A stretch of DNA of 64,000 nt from an uncultured Aquimarina sp. (lineage in GTDB: Bacteria > Bacteroidota > Bacteroidia > Flavobacteriales > Flavobacteriaceae). Positions 1 to 9,040 of the stretch are shown here, piece by piece. A model generated the notes under the pieces. That model had not been told where the DNA came from. It did no database searches and worked only from the letters and a program-made list of their open reading frames with translations. Both the position numbers and the translations under genes were made by a program. Each line of letters begins with the position of its first letter. Within the stretch, counting starts at the first letter, position 1. The stretch is from NCBI RefSeq assembly GCF_947495315.1, contig NZ_CANLYD010000017.1, positions 62,001 through 126,000 of the forward strand, given 5' to 3'.

Positions 1-526
1 CTGTTAGTGAAATTTGCGAAATTCCATCAATCCTAAGTAAGTCATTTTCTATATCTTGTGCATACTCCTTTAAAATTCGCAAAGGAATATTTTTACCGGT
101 AATAATGAATGAAATAGCAGGTCGTGTTGGTTTAATTGTTTCTATGACCGGAGGTTCGATAGTTTTTGGAAATGAAGGAATTCTGTCGACTGCGTTTTTT
201 ACTTCATCTAATACCAAATTGATGTCAAAACCAGACAGAATTTCAATTGTTACAGATGCACTATTTTCTTGCGAAACAGAACTTACTCTGTCAATACCTA
301 TAATACCTTTAAGGTTTCGTTCAATTTTTTCGACGATACCTTCTTCAACTTCTTCAGGAGAGGCTCCCGGATAAGTAACTGTAATCTGTATGGTTTTAGC
401 ATCAGATAAAGGAAAAAATGAGGAATTCATTTTTTGATATCCTAGAAAGCCAAAAATTAAAAAGCCTACTATAAAAATATTTACAGCAACTGGGTATTTT
501 ATAAAGTAACCAAGAAAGTTTTTCAT
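1..526 (-). CDS. RND efflux transporter permease, N-terminal part (runs off the window)
   Basis: The minus strand reads from an ATG at 524-526 off the left edge, giving about 175 residues. The N-terminus MKNFLGYFIKYPVAV is followed by a hydrophobic first transmembrane segment. Then comes the AcrB/MexB-type porter segment with FPLSDAKTIQITVTYPGASP and EVEEGIVEKIE, the usual start of the periplasmic pore domain. The family exports small molecules through a tripartite pump driven by proton motive force. It starts 2 bases after the adaptor gene stop, so the two should be co-transcribed. The substrate cannot be told from this fragment. Only the N-terminus is visible; family assignment is firm. Confidence 0.9.
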   Translation of the reverse strand, partial: MKNFLGYFIKYPVAVNIFIVGFLIFGFLGYQKMNSSFFPLSDAKTIQITVTYPGASPEEVEEGIVEKIERNLKGIIGIDRVSSVSQENSASVTIEILSGFDINLVLDEVKNAVDRIPSFPKTIEPPVIETIKPTRPAISFIITGKNIPLRILKEYAQDIENDLLRIDGISQISLT

Positions 527-528
527 AA

Positions 529-1641
529 TTATTCTAAAATTTCTACTGGCATACCTGGGTAAGCATTCGCAATGCTTTGGTTTACAATAAGAGTTTCTGC
601 TTCCAGACCAGTTATAACAGAAGTATTACCTTGATAATTGACAATATTTATTGGCTTCAATTCTAACAGATTGTCTTTTACAACATAGACCATATTGTTT
701 TCTAGAATGAGCGCATTATCTATTTTAAAGGCGTCTATTAAATCGCCGCCATCTATTTGGGCTTTTAGGTATTGACCATCCTTTAGGTCTCCATTACTAA
801 CCTCTACAATGACGTTAACACTCTGTGTATCCTGATTTATTTTTCCGTTTATTCGTGTTATTTGTCCAATAAATGACTGAGAATCATCCATTGTTTTAAG
901 ATGAACGGTAATTCCTTTTTTAAGATATTTATTATCGGACGCGGGTATCGAAAGATTGAGTTCAAAATTGGAATCATCTGTAAACTCGCCAATTTTTTGG
1001 CCACTTCTAATTAAAGTCCCAACATTTACAGTAGACTCTGTGACTATTCCATTAAAAGGGGCATTGATATAGTATTTACTCAAACGTTCTTCTAAATTTA
1101 TAATGTTGTAATACGCACTATAAATATTCTTTCCGGATACAAAAAGTTTCTCTTCATTAGTACTAAAATTTGGTAGTTCCGGAGTTTTTGAATTCACACT
1201 AAGGTTTTCTAAATAAACTTCCCATTTTTTGTAAATATTAGGATAATCTATTTCCATATCTGGCAGCATAGTAGCAATTTGATTCATTAAATCACTTCTG
1301 GCAGATTTAATTTGAGCGGTATGTTCTTTGCTATCCATAACAATTAGAGCTTGTCCTTTCCTAAACCTATTACCGATTTTAAAAGCTGTATTTGTTTTTC
1401 GAATTACACCTTGCACTTCACTATATAATTCTATTTTCTCTTTTGCATGAAGTATACCTGTCGCTTCAATAGCATAAGGAACATTAGTTAATTCTACTCG
1501 TTTTACTTTAATTACTTTTTTAGATGTCTCGGCTATGACTTCTTCCTTTTTTTCGTTGTCTTCGGTATTCAATAAATTAAAAGCCAAAATGCCTAGAATC
1601 ATGATTGAAACTCCTATAATAATGCTAACATATTTTCTCAT
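529..1641 (-). CDS. RND efflux periplasmic adaptor (membrane fusion protein, HlyD-like)
   Basis: The protein is 370 residues. An N-terminal uncleaved signal/anchor (residues about 7-25) is followed by a biotinyl-lipoyl-like half (GILHAKEKIELYSEVQGVI), a short helical hairpin, the second lipoyl half (YYINAPFNGIVTESTVNVGTLI) and beta-barrel segments near the C-terminus. This is the standard order for adaptors that bridge an inner-membrane RND permease to an outer-membrane channel. It sits directly upstream of the permease gene and 6 bases downstream of a small periplasmic-protein gene. No outer-membrane channel gene is visible next to it. Length and layout are normal for the family. Confidence 0.9.
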   Translation of the reverse strand: MRKYVSIIIGVSIMILGILAFNLLNTEDNEKKEEVIAETSKKVIKVKRVELTNVPYAIEATGILHAKEKIELYSEVQGVIRKTNTAFKIGNRFRKGQALIVMDSKEHTAQIKSARSDLMNQIATMLPDMEIDYPNIYKKWEVYLENLSVNSKTPELPNFSTNEEKLFVSGKNIYSAYYNIINLEERLSKYYINAPFNGIVTESTVNVGTLIRSGQKIGEFTDDSNFELNLSIPASDNKYLKKGITVHLKTMDDSQSFIGQITRINGKINQDTQSVNVIVEVSNGDLKDGQYLKAQIDGGDLIDAFKIDNALILENNMVYVVKDNLLELKPINIVNYQGNTSVITGLEAETLIVNQSIANAYPGMPVEILE

Positions 1642-1647
1642 TTTGGT

Positions 1648-2010
1648 CTACATTTTCATGTTTTTTCTCAGATGTTTTTTGATATTTGGAGCTACATCGT
1701 CCTCATACTTTTCTAATTGTTCCTGAGACAATACTTTTTCCAGTTCAGAAAATTTTCCTTTTTTTATTTCATTCATCTCTCCAATTTTACCAAACATACT
1801 TCCTTCTGCTTCCATCAAAACAACCATTCTCTCTGTATACTTTAGATTGATTACTTCTACTTTTTCGGCTTGCTCTTTATTAAGGTTTAACTCCTCAACC
1901 ATTTGCTGTGTTTGATAATCAGCCATTTCGGTTGCATTCATTTTTTGTTGTGCAAAAGTGCTGATGTTACAAACAAGAATTATTATTACCGTTAGAATGT
2001 TATTTCTCAT
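1648..2010 (-). CDS. small periplasmic protein, Spy/CpxP-like or DUF4890-like
   Basis: The protein is 120 residues with a clear signal peptide (residues 1-20, ending near FAQQ). The mature part is a charged helix-rich domain with MNATEMADYQTQQM, LNLNKEQAEKVEVIN and LSQEQLEKYE, resembling the paired helices of Spy/CpxP-type proteins often found next to RND pumps in Bacteroidota. A role as a periplasmic chaperone or stress sensor for the pump is inferred from context. It lies between the adaptor gene and an outer-membrane protein gene in the same direction with tiny gaps, so it is probably in one operon. The exact family is uncertain. Confidence 0.65.
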   Translation of the reverse strand: MRNNILTVIIILVCNISTFAQQKMNATEMADYQTQQMVEELNLNKEQAEKVEVINLKYTERMVVLMEAEGSMFGKIGEMNEIKKGKFSELEKVLSQEQLEKYEDDVAPNIKKHLRKNMKM

Positions 2011-2020
2011 CTATTTGTTT

Positions 2021-3280
2021 TTAGTTAAACTTTAGTTTCCTAAACCATATATCTTTAAGACTTATGTTTACATTAATCATATTAAATTTTTCTTCTACTA
2101 GAATACCCGAAACAGTTCCGCGTTGACCGGTCGCATATGAAATATTAATCATAGAACCTCCTCTAATGCTAATTGGAAAACCTATTCCTGCCGTTACGCT
2201 GTAATTGTTAATTGTCTGGTCGTTCACTTTTAGATATCCTGAATCATAATTAAACCCGGCTCTGAATTCTATATTTTCCCAATATTTTAGTCCTATCTCT
2301 TTCGCTCTATATTGAGCTCCAAGGCTAATAATACTTTGGTCTACATAATCACCAATGTCATCACTTTGTTTCGTAAATCCCCATAGATTGCCCTTATAGT
2401 CAAGATTAACAGTAAGTGAGTTGAAAAATCTGGCACTAGCTCCAAAACCTAATTCCAGTGGTAGTTCAAAACTATCGATAGCTAGATCATTTTCATCTTC
2501 TACCTCGGTAGGAATAAAGTCAAGACTTTTGAAAACACTTCTGTCCTGTGATCCACTTAGGGATGTAGGGAAATCAGTTGTAAAGCCCAAAGTATATTGG
2601 TCATCTATCTTATATTGCAGTCCAAATCCTAGTCTGAAACCGTTGTAATAATTCTCCTCCGCTATATTTAGAAAGGTTTCTTCAAAAATGATGTTCTCTG
2701 TCTGATCAATAACACCAAATAAAAATGAAGCTTTCATACCTAAACTTAGATTGTCATATATTCTGTATCCATAATGTAAGCTTAAGTCATTGAGACCACC
2801 AGAACCTATGATGTTGCTAATAAATTGATCCTGAGATCCTTCAATGTTAGTTGCAATTCCGATTAAAGCGTATCCGACGTCCGTAAAGGGAACTATAGAT
2901 ATACCCATACCAGATCTCTCATTAATACTAAATCCCATTGCCAGATTAGAAAAGTTAGACGAAAACCTGTTTTCATCTTTATCATTAGTAGAAACATTAT
3001 TTAGCTCTCCTAGAAAACCTATATCCAATAAAAAACTCTTTTCAGGAATACCTGTAAAAGATGCTGGATTTAGTGTATTTAATAAGTAATTACTTTCTAA
3101 AGCAATTCCTCCTTTTCCTAGAGCACTATTTCTTCCGATATTAGAATTGGTTTGTACACCTAACCCAAACAAAGAATATGGAGACCCTGTTAAAGAATTG
3201 GTTTGTGCTTTTATGGTAGATATCCAAAAAAATAACACTCCTAATATTTTTAAATAATTATTATTCATCATAAATGGCAT
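2021..3280 (-). CDS. outer-membrane beta-barrel protein, FadL/OmpP1-like appearance
   Basis: The protein is 419 residues with a signal peptide (about residues 1-25, ending STIKAQ). The mature N-terminus SLTGSPYSLFGLGV and a LNPASFTGIP segment are typical of Bacteroidota FadL/PorV-like barrels. Alternating amphipathic strands follow, ending in a strand rich in aromatic and basic residues. The start overlaps the stop of the upstream DUF4270 gene by 20 bases. Internal Met4 or Met5 would also give a good signal peptide. The likely location is the outer membrane. The ligand is unknown, and with no fatty-acid genes nearby a transport role is only a guess. Confidence 0.65.
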   Translation of the reverse strand: MPFMMNNNYLKILGVLFFWISTIKAQTNSLTGSPYSLFGLGVQTNSNIGRNSALGKGGIALESNYLLNTLNPASFTGIPEKSFLLDIGFLGELNNVSTNDKDENRFSSNFSNLAMGFSINERSGMGISIVPFTDVGYALIGIATNIEGSQDQFISNIIGSGGLNDLSLHYGYRIYDNLSLGMKASFLFGVIDQTENIIFEETFLNIAEENYYNGFRLGFGLQYKIDDQYTLGFTTDFPTSLSGSQDRSVFKSLDFIPTEVEDENDLAIDSFELPLELGFGASARFFNSLTVNLDYKGNLWGFTKQSDDIGDYVDQSIISLGAQYRAKEIGLKYWENIEFRAGFNYDSGYLKVNDQTINNYSVTAGIGFPISIRGGSMINISYATGQRGTVSGILVEEKFNMINVNISLKDIWFRKLKFN

Positions 3281-4574
3281 ACGTCAATATTAACCGAGCT
3301 CTAAAGTCAGTGCTACTTTCGCCTTCCAGTATAAAGCGATCTACGGTTTGATTAAAGTTTTGTGAAAAAAGTACTAAGGCATTATCTATAATTGGAGCTT
3401 CTTCTAGTTCCTGCTCTAAATAAAACCCAATAGGTATTTCATATATAACTTCGTTAAACTCTATGTTTTCTTCATTAATGATTGCAAAAACATTTCCTTG
3501 TCCGTTGAACAATCTATCGACCAGTTCATTATTTTGATCTGCTATATCAACAAAAAGTGAATCTCTAATAGGAAGCACATCACTAAAAACTTGTGGAGGT
3601 GGTTTTATTTGTAGCGTTGCGTTAAGAATAGTTCCGGTACCAGAGATATCATATATTTTACGAATAGTGGGAAACTGAATACGAGTAGCATAACCAATGC
3701 CCGCTTGAATATAGCTTCTATTTTCACTGTCTTTGGACAACAAGTTAATTTCTTGATCAATCAATGGTTCAAGAAAAGTACCGGTTACATTGCTTCTAAT
3801 ATTATTAAAGGATTTAGGGGTAACTGTAGCAGAATTTATAGATAAATCGAACGTTTCTTCATCGTCTCCAAATTCTCCTGGAACAGAATAAAAAAAACGG
3901 AGATACGTATTTCCACTATTTTTTGAAAAGCCTAAAACAGAAGCATCATCATCATCTCCAGGTTGTAAAGTAAATCCCTTGAATTTTCTTATTAACTCAT
4001 CATCATCATTAATATCTCCATCACGTATCAAATCAAATAATGTTTGACCAAATTCAATTGGTAAGGATATATGCAAAGAATCTTCATCAAATGGTTCGGG
4101 AATATAGTTTCGTGTAACTATTGGTGTAGTTTCAAAAGGGAGTAAACTGGTATTATAAAACACATCGTCTTCTGGATTAACTTCATCTGTAAGGACATGA
4201 ATATTTACCTGCGCAACCTTAGTGGTATCGCTATAAAAATATCGATCATATCCTAAAATTAATGCAATGCTATCTAGCTCGGCGTCATCTGGAAGACTGT
4301 AGCCAAATGCTGTTAACTCGAAATAGTTAGAAGCACGTACTGTACCAAAAAACTCATCTTTGTATTGTCCTAATAATAATCTATTACTACTTGAACTATT
4401 AATACTATCAAACTTAAATGTTGATAATTCGACAGCAAAAGTATCAATGGATATAATACGAACATTAGAATCTGTAAAATCTTGTCCTACCTCTAGTGTA
4501 GGAATATCTCCTTCTCGATCGGAACAAGAAATTATAGACAATATTATTATTAATAAACCTGATAGTTCCCTCAT
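3261..4574 (-). CDS. DUF4270 family lipoprotein
   Basis: The protein is 437 residues with a lipoprotein signal peptide (hydrophobic stretch then SIISCS, lipid-attachment Cys near residue 17). The body matches the Bacteroidota DUF4270 pattern: an FAVELSTFKFDS segment near the start, the conserved LLLGQYKDEFFGTVRASNYFEL block, then ELDSIALILGYDRYFYSD. DUF4270 proteins are surface or periplasmic lipoproteins of unknown function. The gene overlaps the following outer-membrane protein gene by 20 bases. It is divergent from the gene starting at 4801, with about 225 bases between them for two promoters. Confidence 0.8.
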   Translation of the reverse strand: MRELSGLLIIILSIISCSDREGDIPTLEVGQDFTDSNVRIISIDTFAVELSTFKFDSINSSSSNRLLLGQYKDEFFGTVRASNYFELTAFGYSLPDDAELDSIALILGYDRYFYSDTTKVAQVNIHVLTDEVNPEDDVFYNTSLLPFETTPIVTRNYIPEPFDEDSLHISLPIEFGQTLFDLIRDGDINDDDELIRKFKGFTLQPGDDDDASVLGFSKNSGNTYLRFFYSVPGEFGDDEETFDLSINSATVTPKSFNNIRSNVTGTFLEPLIDQEINLLSKDSENRSYIQAGIGYATRIQFPTIRKIYDISGTGTILNATLQIKPPPQVFSDVLPIRDSLFVDIADQNNELVDRLFNGQGNVFAIINEENIEFNEVIYEIPIGFYLEQELEEAPIIDNALVLFSQNFNQTVDRFILEGESSTDFRARLILTYAIYDE

Positions 4575-4800
4575 TTGTTTTATTATTTGAATAACAAAAC
4601 AAAGAGACTTTTCAGAATTAGAAAACTATAATCTACTAATTACAAGTACCTCTATACCAGTTCCTGTTTTCGCTCTACCAATCTAATAAACAAAGTTTCA
4701 TCGAGGTAAACCCTATTTTGGTATATAAAAAAGGGATACCGGTATATCTTTTTTTTTGATGCTTTTATGCTATGCTATTTTTACTCAAAACTCGTATGAA

Positions 4801-5709
4801 ATGAGGTGTCATTTTACATTAATAATAATGCTTTCAGGAATAGCTAATACATTATGGAGTCAGAATCCACAAGGAGAAATAGGAGGTTTTGAATATTCGG
4901 TTATTCCTGATATTGGCGATACCCAGATAGATAAATACACTGCAAATCTAAATTTTGGAACTAGACTAGGAAAAGGTATGGTAGGTTTTGGTGTTTCCTA
5001 TACTCTTTATGACTTTTTATATAAGAAGGATTCTTTTATCGATTTTGATCTAGCTCCTTATGAAAGGATTCATAATATACGATTCCGGTTGTTTTATAGG
5101 TATATGATTAATGATTCCTGGTCAGGAAATATTATGTTTTCGCCTGTTATATCCTCCAACTTAGAAGGAAGTTTAAGCAGTAATGATCTCATCATAAACT
5201 CTATACTTTCTGTATCCAAAAGATGGGGTAATAATGAAACTTTTTCAATACTAACATTCGGATTAGGTTTTGGAACCCCATTTGGTGAACCTCAATTTTT
5301 TCCTGCTATTTCTTTTAGGAAAAAAATAAATTCTAATTGGAATTACATATTAGGTATTCCAGAAACAAGTATAAATTATAATCACGGAGAGCGACATACT
5401 TTTTCGGGGAAAGCAACTTTTAATGGTCTTTTCGGAAATGCCTCTTCATCTGCTATTTTACCTGATAGTAGTTTACAAACAAACACAAAATTACAATATA
5501 ATTCACTGAATACCGGGATCCAATATAATTATAGAATACAACCCAATTGGACAACTACCATTAGTCTGGGTTATACACCTTGGAACCAATTAAAAATACT
5601 AGACAATGACAATAACGAGCTATATGATATAGGATCAGATAGTTCCTTTTATATATCTATGGGATTAAAGTTTAACTTAAATAAAACAATAAATGAAAAC
5701 AAAAAATAA
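4801..5709 (+). CDS. outer-membrane beta-barrel protein (DUF6268-like)
   Basis: I place the start at the ATG at 4801, which gives a good signal peptide (RCHFTLIIMLSGIANTLWSQ). The open frame continues upstream to a TTG at 4756, but that would put 15 odd residues before the signal. From 4801 the protein is 302 residues: repeated amphipathic strands such as KMVGFGVSYTLYDFLY-like and IRFRLFYRYMIND, ending GLKFNLNK. It resembles DUF6268 family barrels of Bacteroidota. The downstream kelch lipoprotein gene overlaps its end by 17 bases, so the two are translationally coupled. Function is unknown. Confidence 0.7.
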   Translation: MRCHFTLIIMLSGIANTLWSQNPQGEIGGFEYSVIPDIGDTQIDKYTANLNFGTRLGKGMVGFGVSYTLYDFLYKKDSFIDFDLAPYERIHNIRFRLFYRYMINDSWSGNIMFSPVISSNLEGSLSSNDLIINSILSVSKRWGNNETFSILTFGLGFGTPFGEPQFFPAISFRKKINSNWNYILGIPETSINYNHGERHTFSGKATFNGLFGNASSSAILPDSSLQTNTKLQYNSLNTGIQYNYRIQPNWTTTISLGYTPWNQLKILDNDNNELYDIGSDSSFYISMGLKFNLNKTINENKK

Positions 5710-6712
5710 TCCATTTTTAATAAATCCATTCCAATTACAAAAAATATTGTTGGCATCACTAATGGTAGTTGTCATCACTAGTTGTTCTGATGATGATGAT
5801 GATGACCTATTAGGAAATTGGGTGGAACGATCCGTTTTTGATGGAACTCCCAGAAGCAGTGCTGTAGCATTTACTATTAATAATACAGGATATATGGGTA
5901 CGGGATTTGATGGCGATGATTATCTAAAGGATTTCTGGAAATATGATCTAGAAGGGAATTTCTGGAGTCAATTGGCAGATTTTCCTGGAGTAGAACGCAG
6001 TGCTGCCGTGGGATTTACAATTGGCAGTGATGCATATGTAGGTACCGGTTTTGACGGCGACAATGAATTAAATGATTTTTACCTTTATAATTCTTCAACA
6101 AATATGTGGTCTCCTATTGCTGATTTTACAGGAGGGAACAGGCGAGGTGCTATTGCATTTAATTCTGATTCTTCTGGATACGTAGGGACCGGTTTTGATG
6201 GTGATAATGACAAAAAGGATTTCTGGAAATACAATCCTGTTTCTGATGAGTGGACAGAGTTAGTCGGTTTTGGGGGAGATAAAAGACGAGATGCGATGAC
6301 CTTTTCCATCGGAGATAAAGTATATCTGGGAACGGGTATTTCTAACGGTATAAATCAGGAAGATTTTTGGGTGTTTGATACTACAACAGAAATCTGGAGC
6401 GTACTAAGGGATCTGGATGATAATGATGACTATACAATTACAAGAAATAATGCTGTAGGCTTTAGTATAGGAAACAGAGGGTATGTTGCCTGCGGAAATA
6501 GTGGTCTTGGTCCATCGACCTCAATATGGGAATATAATCCTGCAACTGATCTTTGGGTAGAGAAAACAGAATACGAAGGTATATCCAGAGAAGATGCTAT
6601 TGCCTTTTATAATGGATCACGCGCTTTTGTTGGATTGGGTAGAAGCGGAACTTTATATCTGGACGATAATAGAGAGTTTTTCCCATTTGAAACCGAAGAT
6701 GAAGATGATTAA
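5693..6712 (+). CDS. kelch-repeat beta-propeller lipoprotein
   Basis: The protein is 339 residues. A lipoprotein signal ends at VVITSCSDDDDDD: the Cys is followed by an acidic run, as in surface-exposed Bacteroidota lipoproteins. Five or six kelch-like blades follow, each with the pattern R(S/R)xAVAFxI...GYxGTGFDGD....DFWKYD....W. Examples begin near residues 54, 102, 150 and 198. Such propellers bind proteins or glycans. The gene overlaps the preceding barrel gene and is followed by a DUF4907 gene and a LytTR two-component pair, a neighbourhood that suggests a shared surface-sensing or secretion-stress function (inference). Confidence 0.85.
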   Translation: MKTKNNPFLINPFQLQKILLASLMVVVITSCSDDDDDDLLGNWVERSVFDGTPRSSAVAFTINNTGYMGTGFDGDDYLKDFWKYDLEGNFWSQLADFPGVERSAAVGFTIGSDAYVGTGFDGDNELNDFYLYNSSTNMWSPIADFTGGNRRGAIAFNSDSSGYVGTGFDGDNDKKDFWKYNPVSDEWTELVGFGGDKRRDAMTFSIGDKVYLGTGISNGINQEDFWVFDTTTEIWSVLRDLDDNDDYTITRNNAVGFSIGNRGYVACGNSGLGPSTSIWEYNPATDLWVEKTEYEGISREDAIAFYNGSRAFVGLGRSGTLYLDDNREFFPFETEDEDD

Positions 6713-6726
6713 TAATTATTAGCTAC

Positions 6727-6782
6727 GATCAGGCAGTATTCTTCTTTTTTCCAAAATCTCCCTCCATAAATACTGTCTGATC
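6727..6782 (+). terminator. inverted repeat, possible terminator after the kelch gene
   Basis: Two 14-base arms, GATCAGGCAGTATT (6727-6740) and AATACTGTCTGATC (6769-6782), pair with one non-Watson-Crick position around a 28-base loop, and are followed by TATTTT. This could be a weak terminator or attenuator between the kelch gene and the DUF4907/two-component genes. The large loop makes function uncertain. Confidence 0.45.
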
Positions 6783-6796
6783 TATTTTAAACCACT

Positions 6797-7138
6797 ATGA
6801 AAGAGTTTCTTAAATATACAATTGTCTTTATAACAATCGTCACAGGTGTTTTAGTATTGAGTTTCTTTCTCCAAAAGGAAACATTAAAAAATGATGACGT
6901 ATATACGCTGAAGATCAATGAACGTGCAGAAAAAGAATGGTATTATGAAGTGTATTCAGATTCTAAATTAATTATAAAGCAAGAAACTATTCCGGGAGTT
7001 TCTGGTATACAACATTTTAAATCGAAAGAAGAGGCCAGAAAAATTGGAACGTTGGTAATTACTAAATTAAAATCTGGAAACATGCCAATGATATCATTAA
7101 ATGAACTAAAGAAGTATGATATCACTTTCAAAAAATAA
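6797..7138 (+). CDS. DUF4907 family protein
   Basis: The protein is 113 residues with an N-terminal membrane segment or signal (residues about 7-25). The soluble domain contains the DUF4907 hallmarks: EWYYEVYSDSKLIIKQETIPGVSG followed by FKSKEEARKIGTLVITKLKSG. The QETIP...G and F.S...A..IG patterns are typical. Function is unknown; in Bacteroidota these proteins are often found beside kelch proteins and LytTR regulators, as here. The following histidine kinase reading frame starts inside the last 23 bases of this gene. Confidence 0.8.
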   Translation: MKEFLKYTIVFITIVTGVLVLSFFLQKETLKNDDVYTLKINERAEKEWYYEVYSDSKLIIKQETIPGVSGIQHFKSKEEARKIGTLVITKLKSGNMPMISLNELKKYDITFKK

Positions 7139-8198
7139 CTATCTTGATCCATATAAAAAAGTAGTTGCTTTGAAAAAAAGCTTTCAAATTAAAGAGATCT
7201 GGATTCACGTAATTATCTGGTTGTGTTTTTTTACATTACCTATAATAATCGCGATTCCAGAATTAGATCAAATACGATTAGATTTTTTTTATAGGGGATT
7301 TAGTAGTGCAGGTCTATTTTATATTAATTATTTATTATTAGTTCCCAGGTTACTTCTAAAGAAAAGAATCCTTCTATACATCATACTTTCAATTAGTGTT
7401 TTGGTTTCTTTTAATTACCTTCTTAGAAATTTTTATCCAATCCCACCATTAGAGAGTTTAGATAAATATTTGGAATTAGAAAATGAATTCCGTCCGATAA
7501 AAAATTTGAAATATATCGTTCCTGCAATTTTCTCTTTTGTCTTTTTTCTTTTAGGAGGCATCTTTAGTCTTATTGTGGATTTTTATAAAAGAGATCAAAT
7601 TGCTAAAGAAATAGAGGTAAAACGAACGGAAACGGAGCTTCGATTTCTAAAAACTCAATTAAATCCACATTTCTTGTTTAATTCATTGAACAGCGTATAT
7701 TCATTAGTACGTAACAAGTCTAATGAAGCTCCAGAAGCAGTAATTACATTATCCGAATTAATGAGATATATGTTGTATGAGGCTAATCAAGAAATAGTGT
7801 TTCTTAAAAAAGAAATTGATTATATAAAAAATTATGTATCTCTACAGCGACTAAGACTAGCTAATAGTGAACAAGTAAAATTACTGATTAAAGGAAACTA
7901 TGAGGACAAAAAAATCTATCCTCTTTTATTGATTTCTTTTATTGAAAATGCTTTTAAATATGGTACGGATTTTAAAGGAAATACCATTATAGACATAACG
8001 ATTGAAGTCACCGAAAGTAAACTTATGATGAGCATAAGTAATATCATCGGAGCTTATAAGAAGAATGAAGATTCTTCGGGTATTGGTCTTAGCAATATTA
8101 AGAATCGTTTAGAACTTTTATATAAAGATGCCTATACTCTTACTATAAAGGAAGACGAGGACTTTTATAAAGTTGATTTAACATTAACACTTAAATAG
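7116..8198 (+). CDS. LytS/YehU-type sensor histidine kinase
   Basis: The protein is 360 residues. About four transmembrane segments occupy the first 155 residues, with no recognised extracellular sensor domain. A short coiled linker leads to the His_kinase domain with the phospho-accepting His185 in LNPHFLFNSLNSVYSL. A HATPase_c domain follows with NAFKYGTD and GIGLSNIKNRLELLY. The start overlaps DUF4907; a TTG near residue 18 is an alternative. It lies one base before the LytTR regulator gene. The pair probably responds to an envelope signal linked to the kelch and barrel proteins upstream (inference). Confidence 0.9.
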   Translation: MISLSKNNYLDPYKKVVALKKSFQIKEIWIHVIIWLCFFTLPIIIAIPELDQIRLDFFYRGFSSAGLFYINYLLLVPRLLLKKRILLYIILSISVLVSFNYLLRNFYPIPPLESLDKYLELENEFRPIKNLKYIVPAIFSFVFFLLGGIFSLIVDFYKRDQIAKEIEVKRTETELRFLKTQLNPHFLFNSLNSVYSLVRNKSNEAPEAVITLSELMRYMLYEANQEIVFLKKEIDYIKNYVSLQRLRLANSEQVKLLIKGNYEDKKIYPLLLISFIENAFKYGTDFKGNTIIDITIEVTESKLMMSISNIIGAYKKNEDSSGIGLSNIKNRLELLYKDAYTLTIKEDEDFYKVDLTLTLK

Positions 8199-8199
8199 A

Positions 8200-8928
8200 A
8201 TGAAGTGTATTATAATTGATGATGAGCCACTGGCACTTAATATTATAAAATCCTATTGTGAGGATTTAGGTACTCTAGAAGTTATTGGAACATTTACAAA
8301 TGCATTAGAAGCATTAGATATTATTAATAATACCAACGTTGATCTAGTTTTTTCTGATATCGAAATGCCTCAAATCAATGGGATTGATTTTATGAAAGCT
8401 TTAGACCGCAAACCTCTTTTCATTTTTACTACTGCTTATTCCCAATATGCTATAGAAGGATTTGAACTAAATGCAATAGATTATTTGGTGAAACCCATAC
8501 CTTTTCCAAGGTTTATAAAAGCAGTCAATAGGGCAAAAGAAATTTTTGAATTAAAAAAAGACAATTTAACAACACCCAATACAATAAAGAAACCTACGCA
8601 ATCAATTACAGCTCCTGATCAGTTTATTTTTGTGAAATCAGAATATGAAAATATAAAAATAGAGTTAGAGTTGATAAAATATATTGAAGGTCTTAAAGAT
8701 TATTTGAAAATTCATATTTCTACAGGAAAACCCATACTTACTTTAATGAGTTTTAAAGACATTGAAACTAAACTACCTTTGGATGTTTTTTTGAGAGTTC
8801 ACAGATCATTTATTATAAATATAAATTATATTGATTCAGTTCAAAGAAATAGAATACTAATTGATACAGTAAGAATTCCTATTGGTGAAAGTTATAAGAA
8901 GGGTTTTTTAAAACGTTTAGGGATATGA
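8200..8928 (+). CDS. LytTR-family response regulator
   Basis: The protein is 242 residues. The receiver domain has acidic residues D7 and D8, the phosphorylation site Asp53 in VFSDIEMP, and the Lys of VKP at the end of the domain. The C-terminal LytTR DNA-binding domain runs from about residue 140, with IKYIEGLKDYLKIH and FLRVHRSFIININYID. It forms a pair with the upstream kinase. LytTR proteins bind imperfect direct repeats upstream of their targets; none was located with confidence here. Confidence 0.93.
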   Translation: MKCIIIDDEPLALNIIKSYCEDLGTLEVIGTFTNALEALDIINNTNVDLVFSDIEMPQINGIDFMKALDRKPLFIFTTAYSQYAIEGFELNAIDYLVKPIPFPRFIKAVNRAKEIFELKKDNLTTPNTIKKPTQSITAPDQFIFVKSEYENIKIELELIKYIEGLKDYLKIHISTGKPILTLMSFKDIETKLPLDVFLRVHRSFIININYIDSVQRNRILIDTVRIPIGESYKKGFLKRLGI

Positions 8929-9040
8929 TTTCGATTTTTGTTTTATATAAGAAACTTATTCGGGATAAAAACCTCCATTTTTCTTCAATATATTCTCGAT
9001 ATAATTTATAAAAAAAAGAACCATAATTGAATAACAATAT

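Noticed and set aside
105..374. 89-aa plus-strand frame near the left edge
   Set aside because: Antisense to the conserved RND permease N-terminus.
4756..4800. TTG start at 4756 for the outer-membrane barrel gene
   Set aside because: It adds 15 residues in front of an otherwise complete signal peptide; the ATG at 4801 is preferred.
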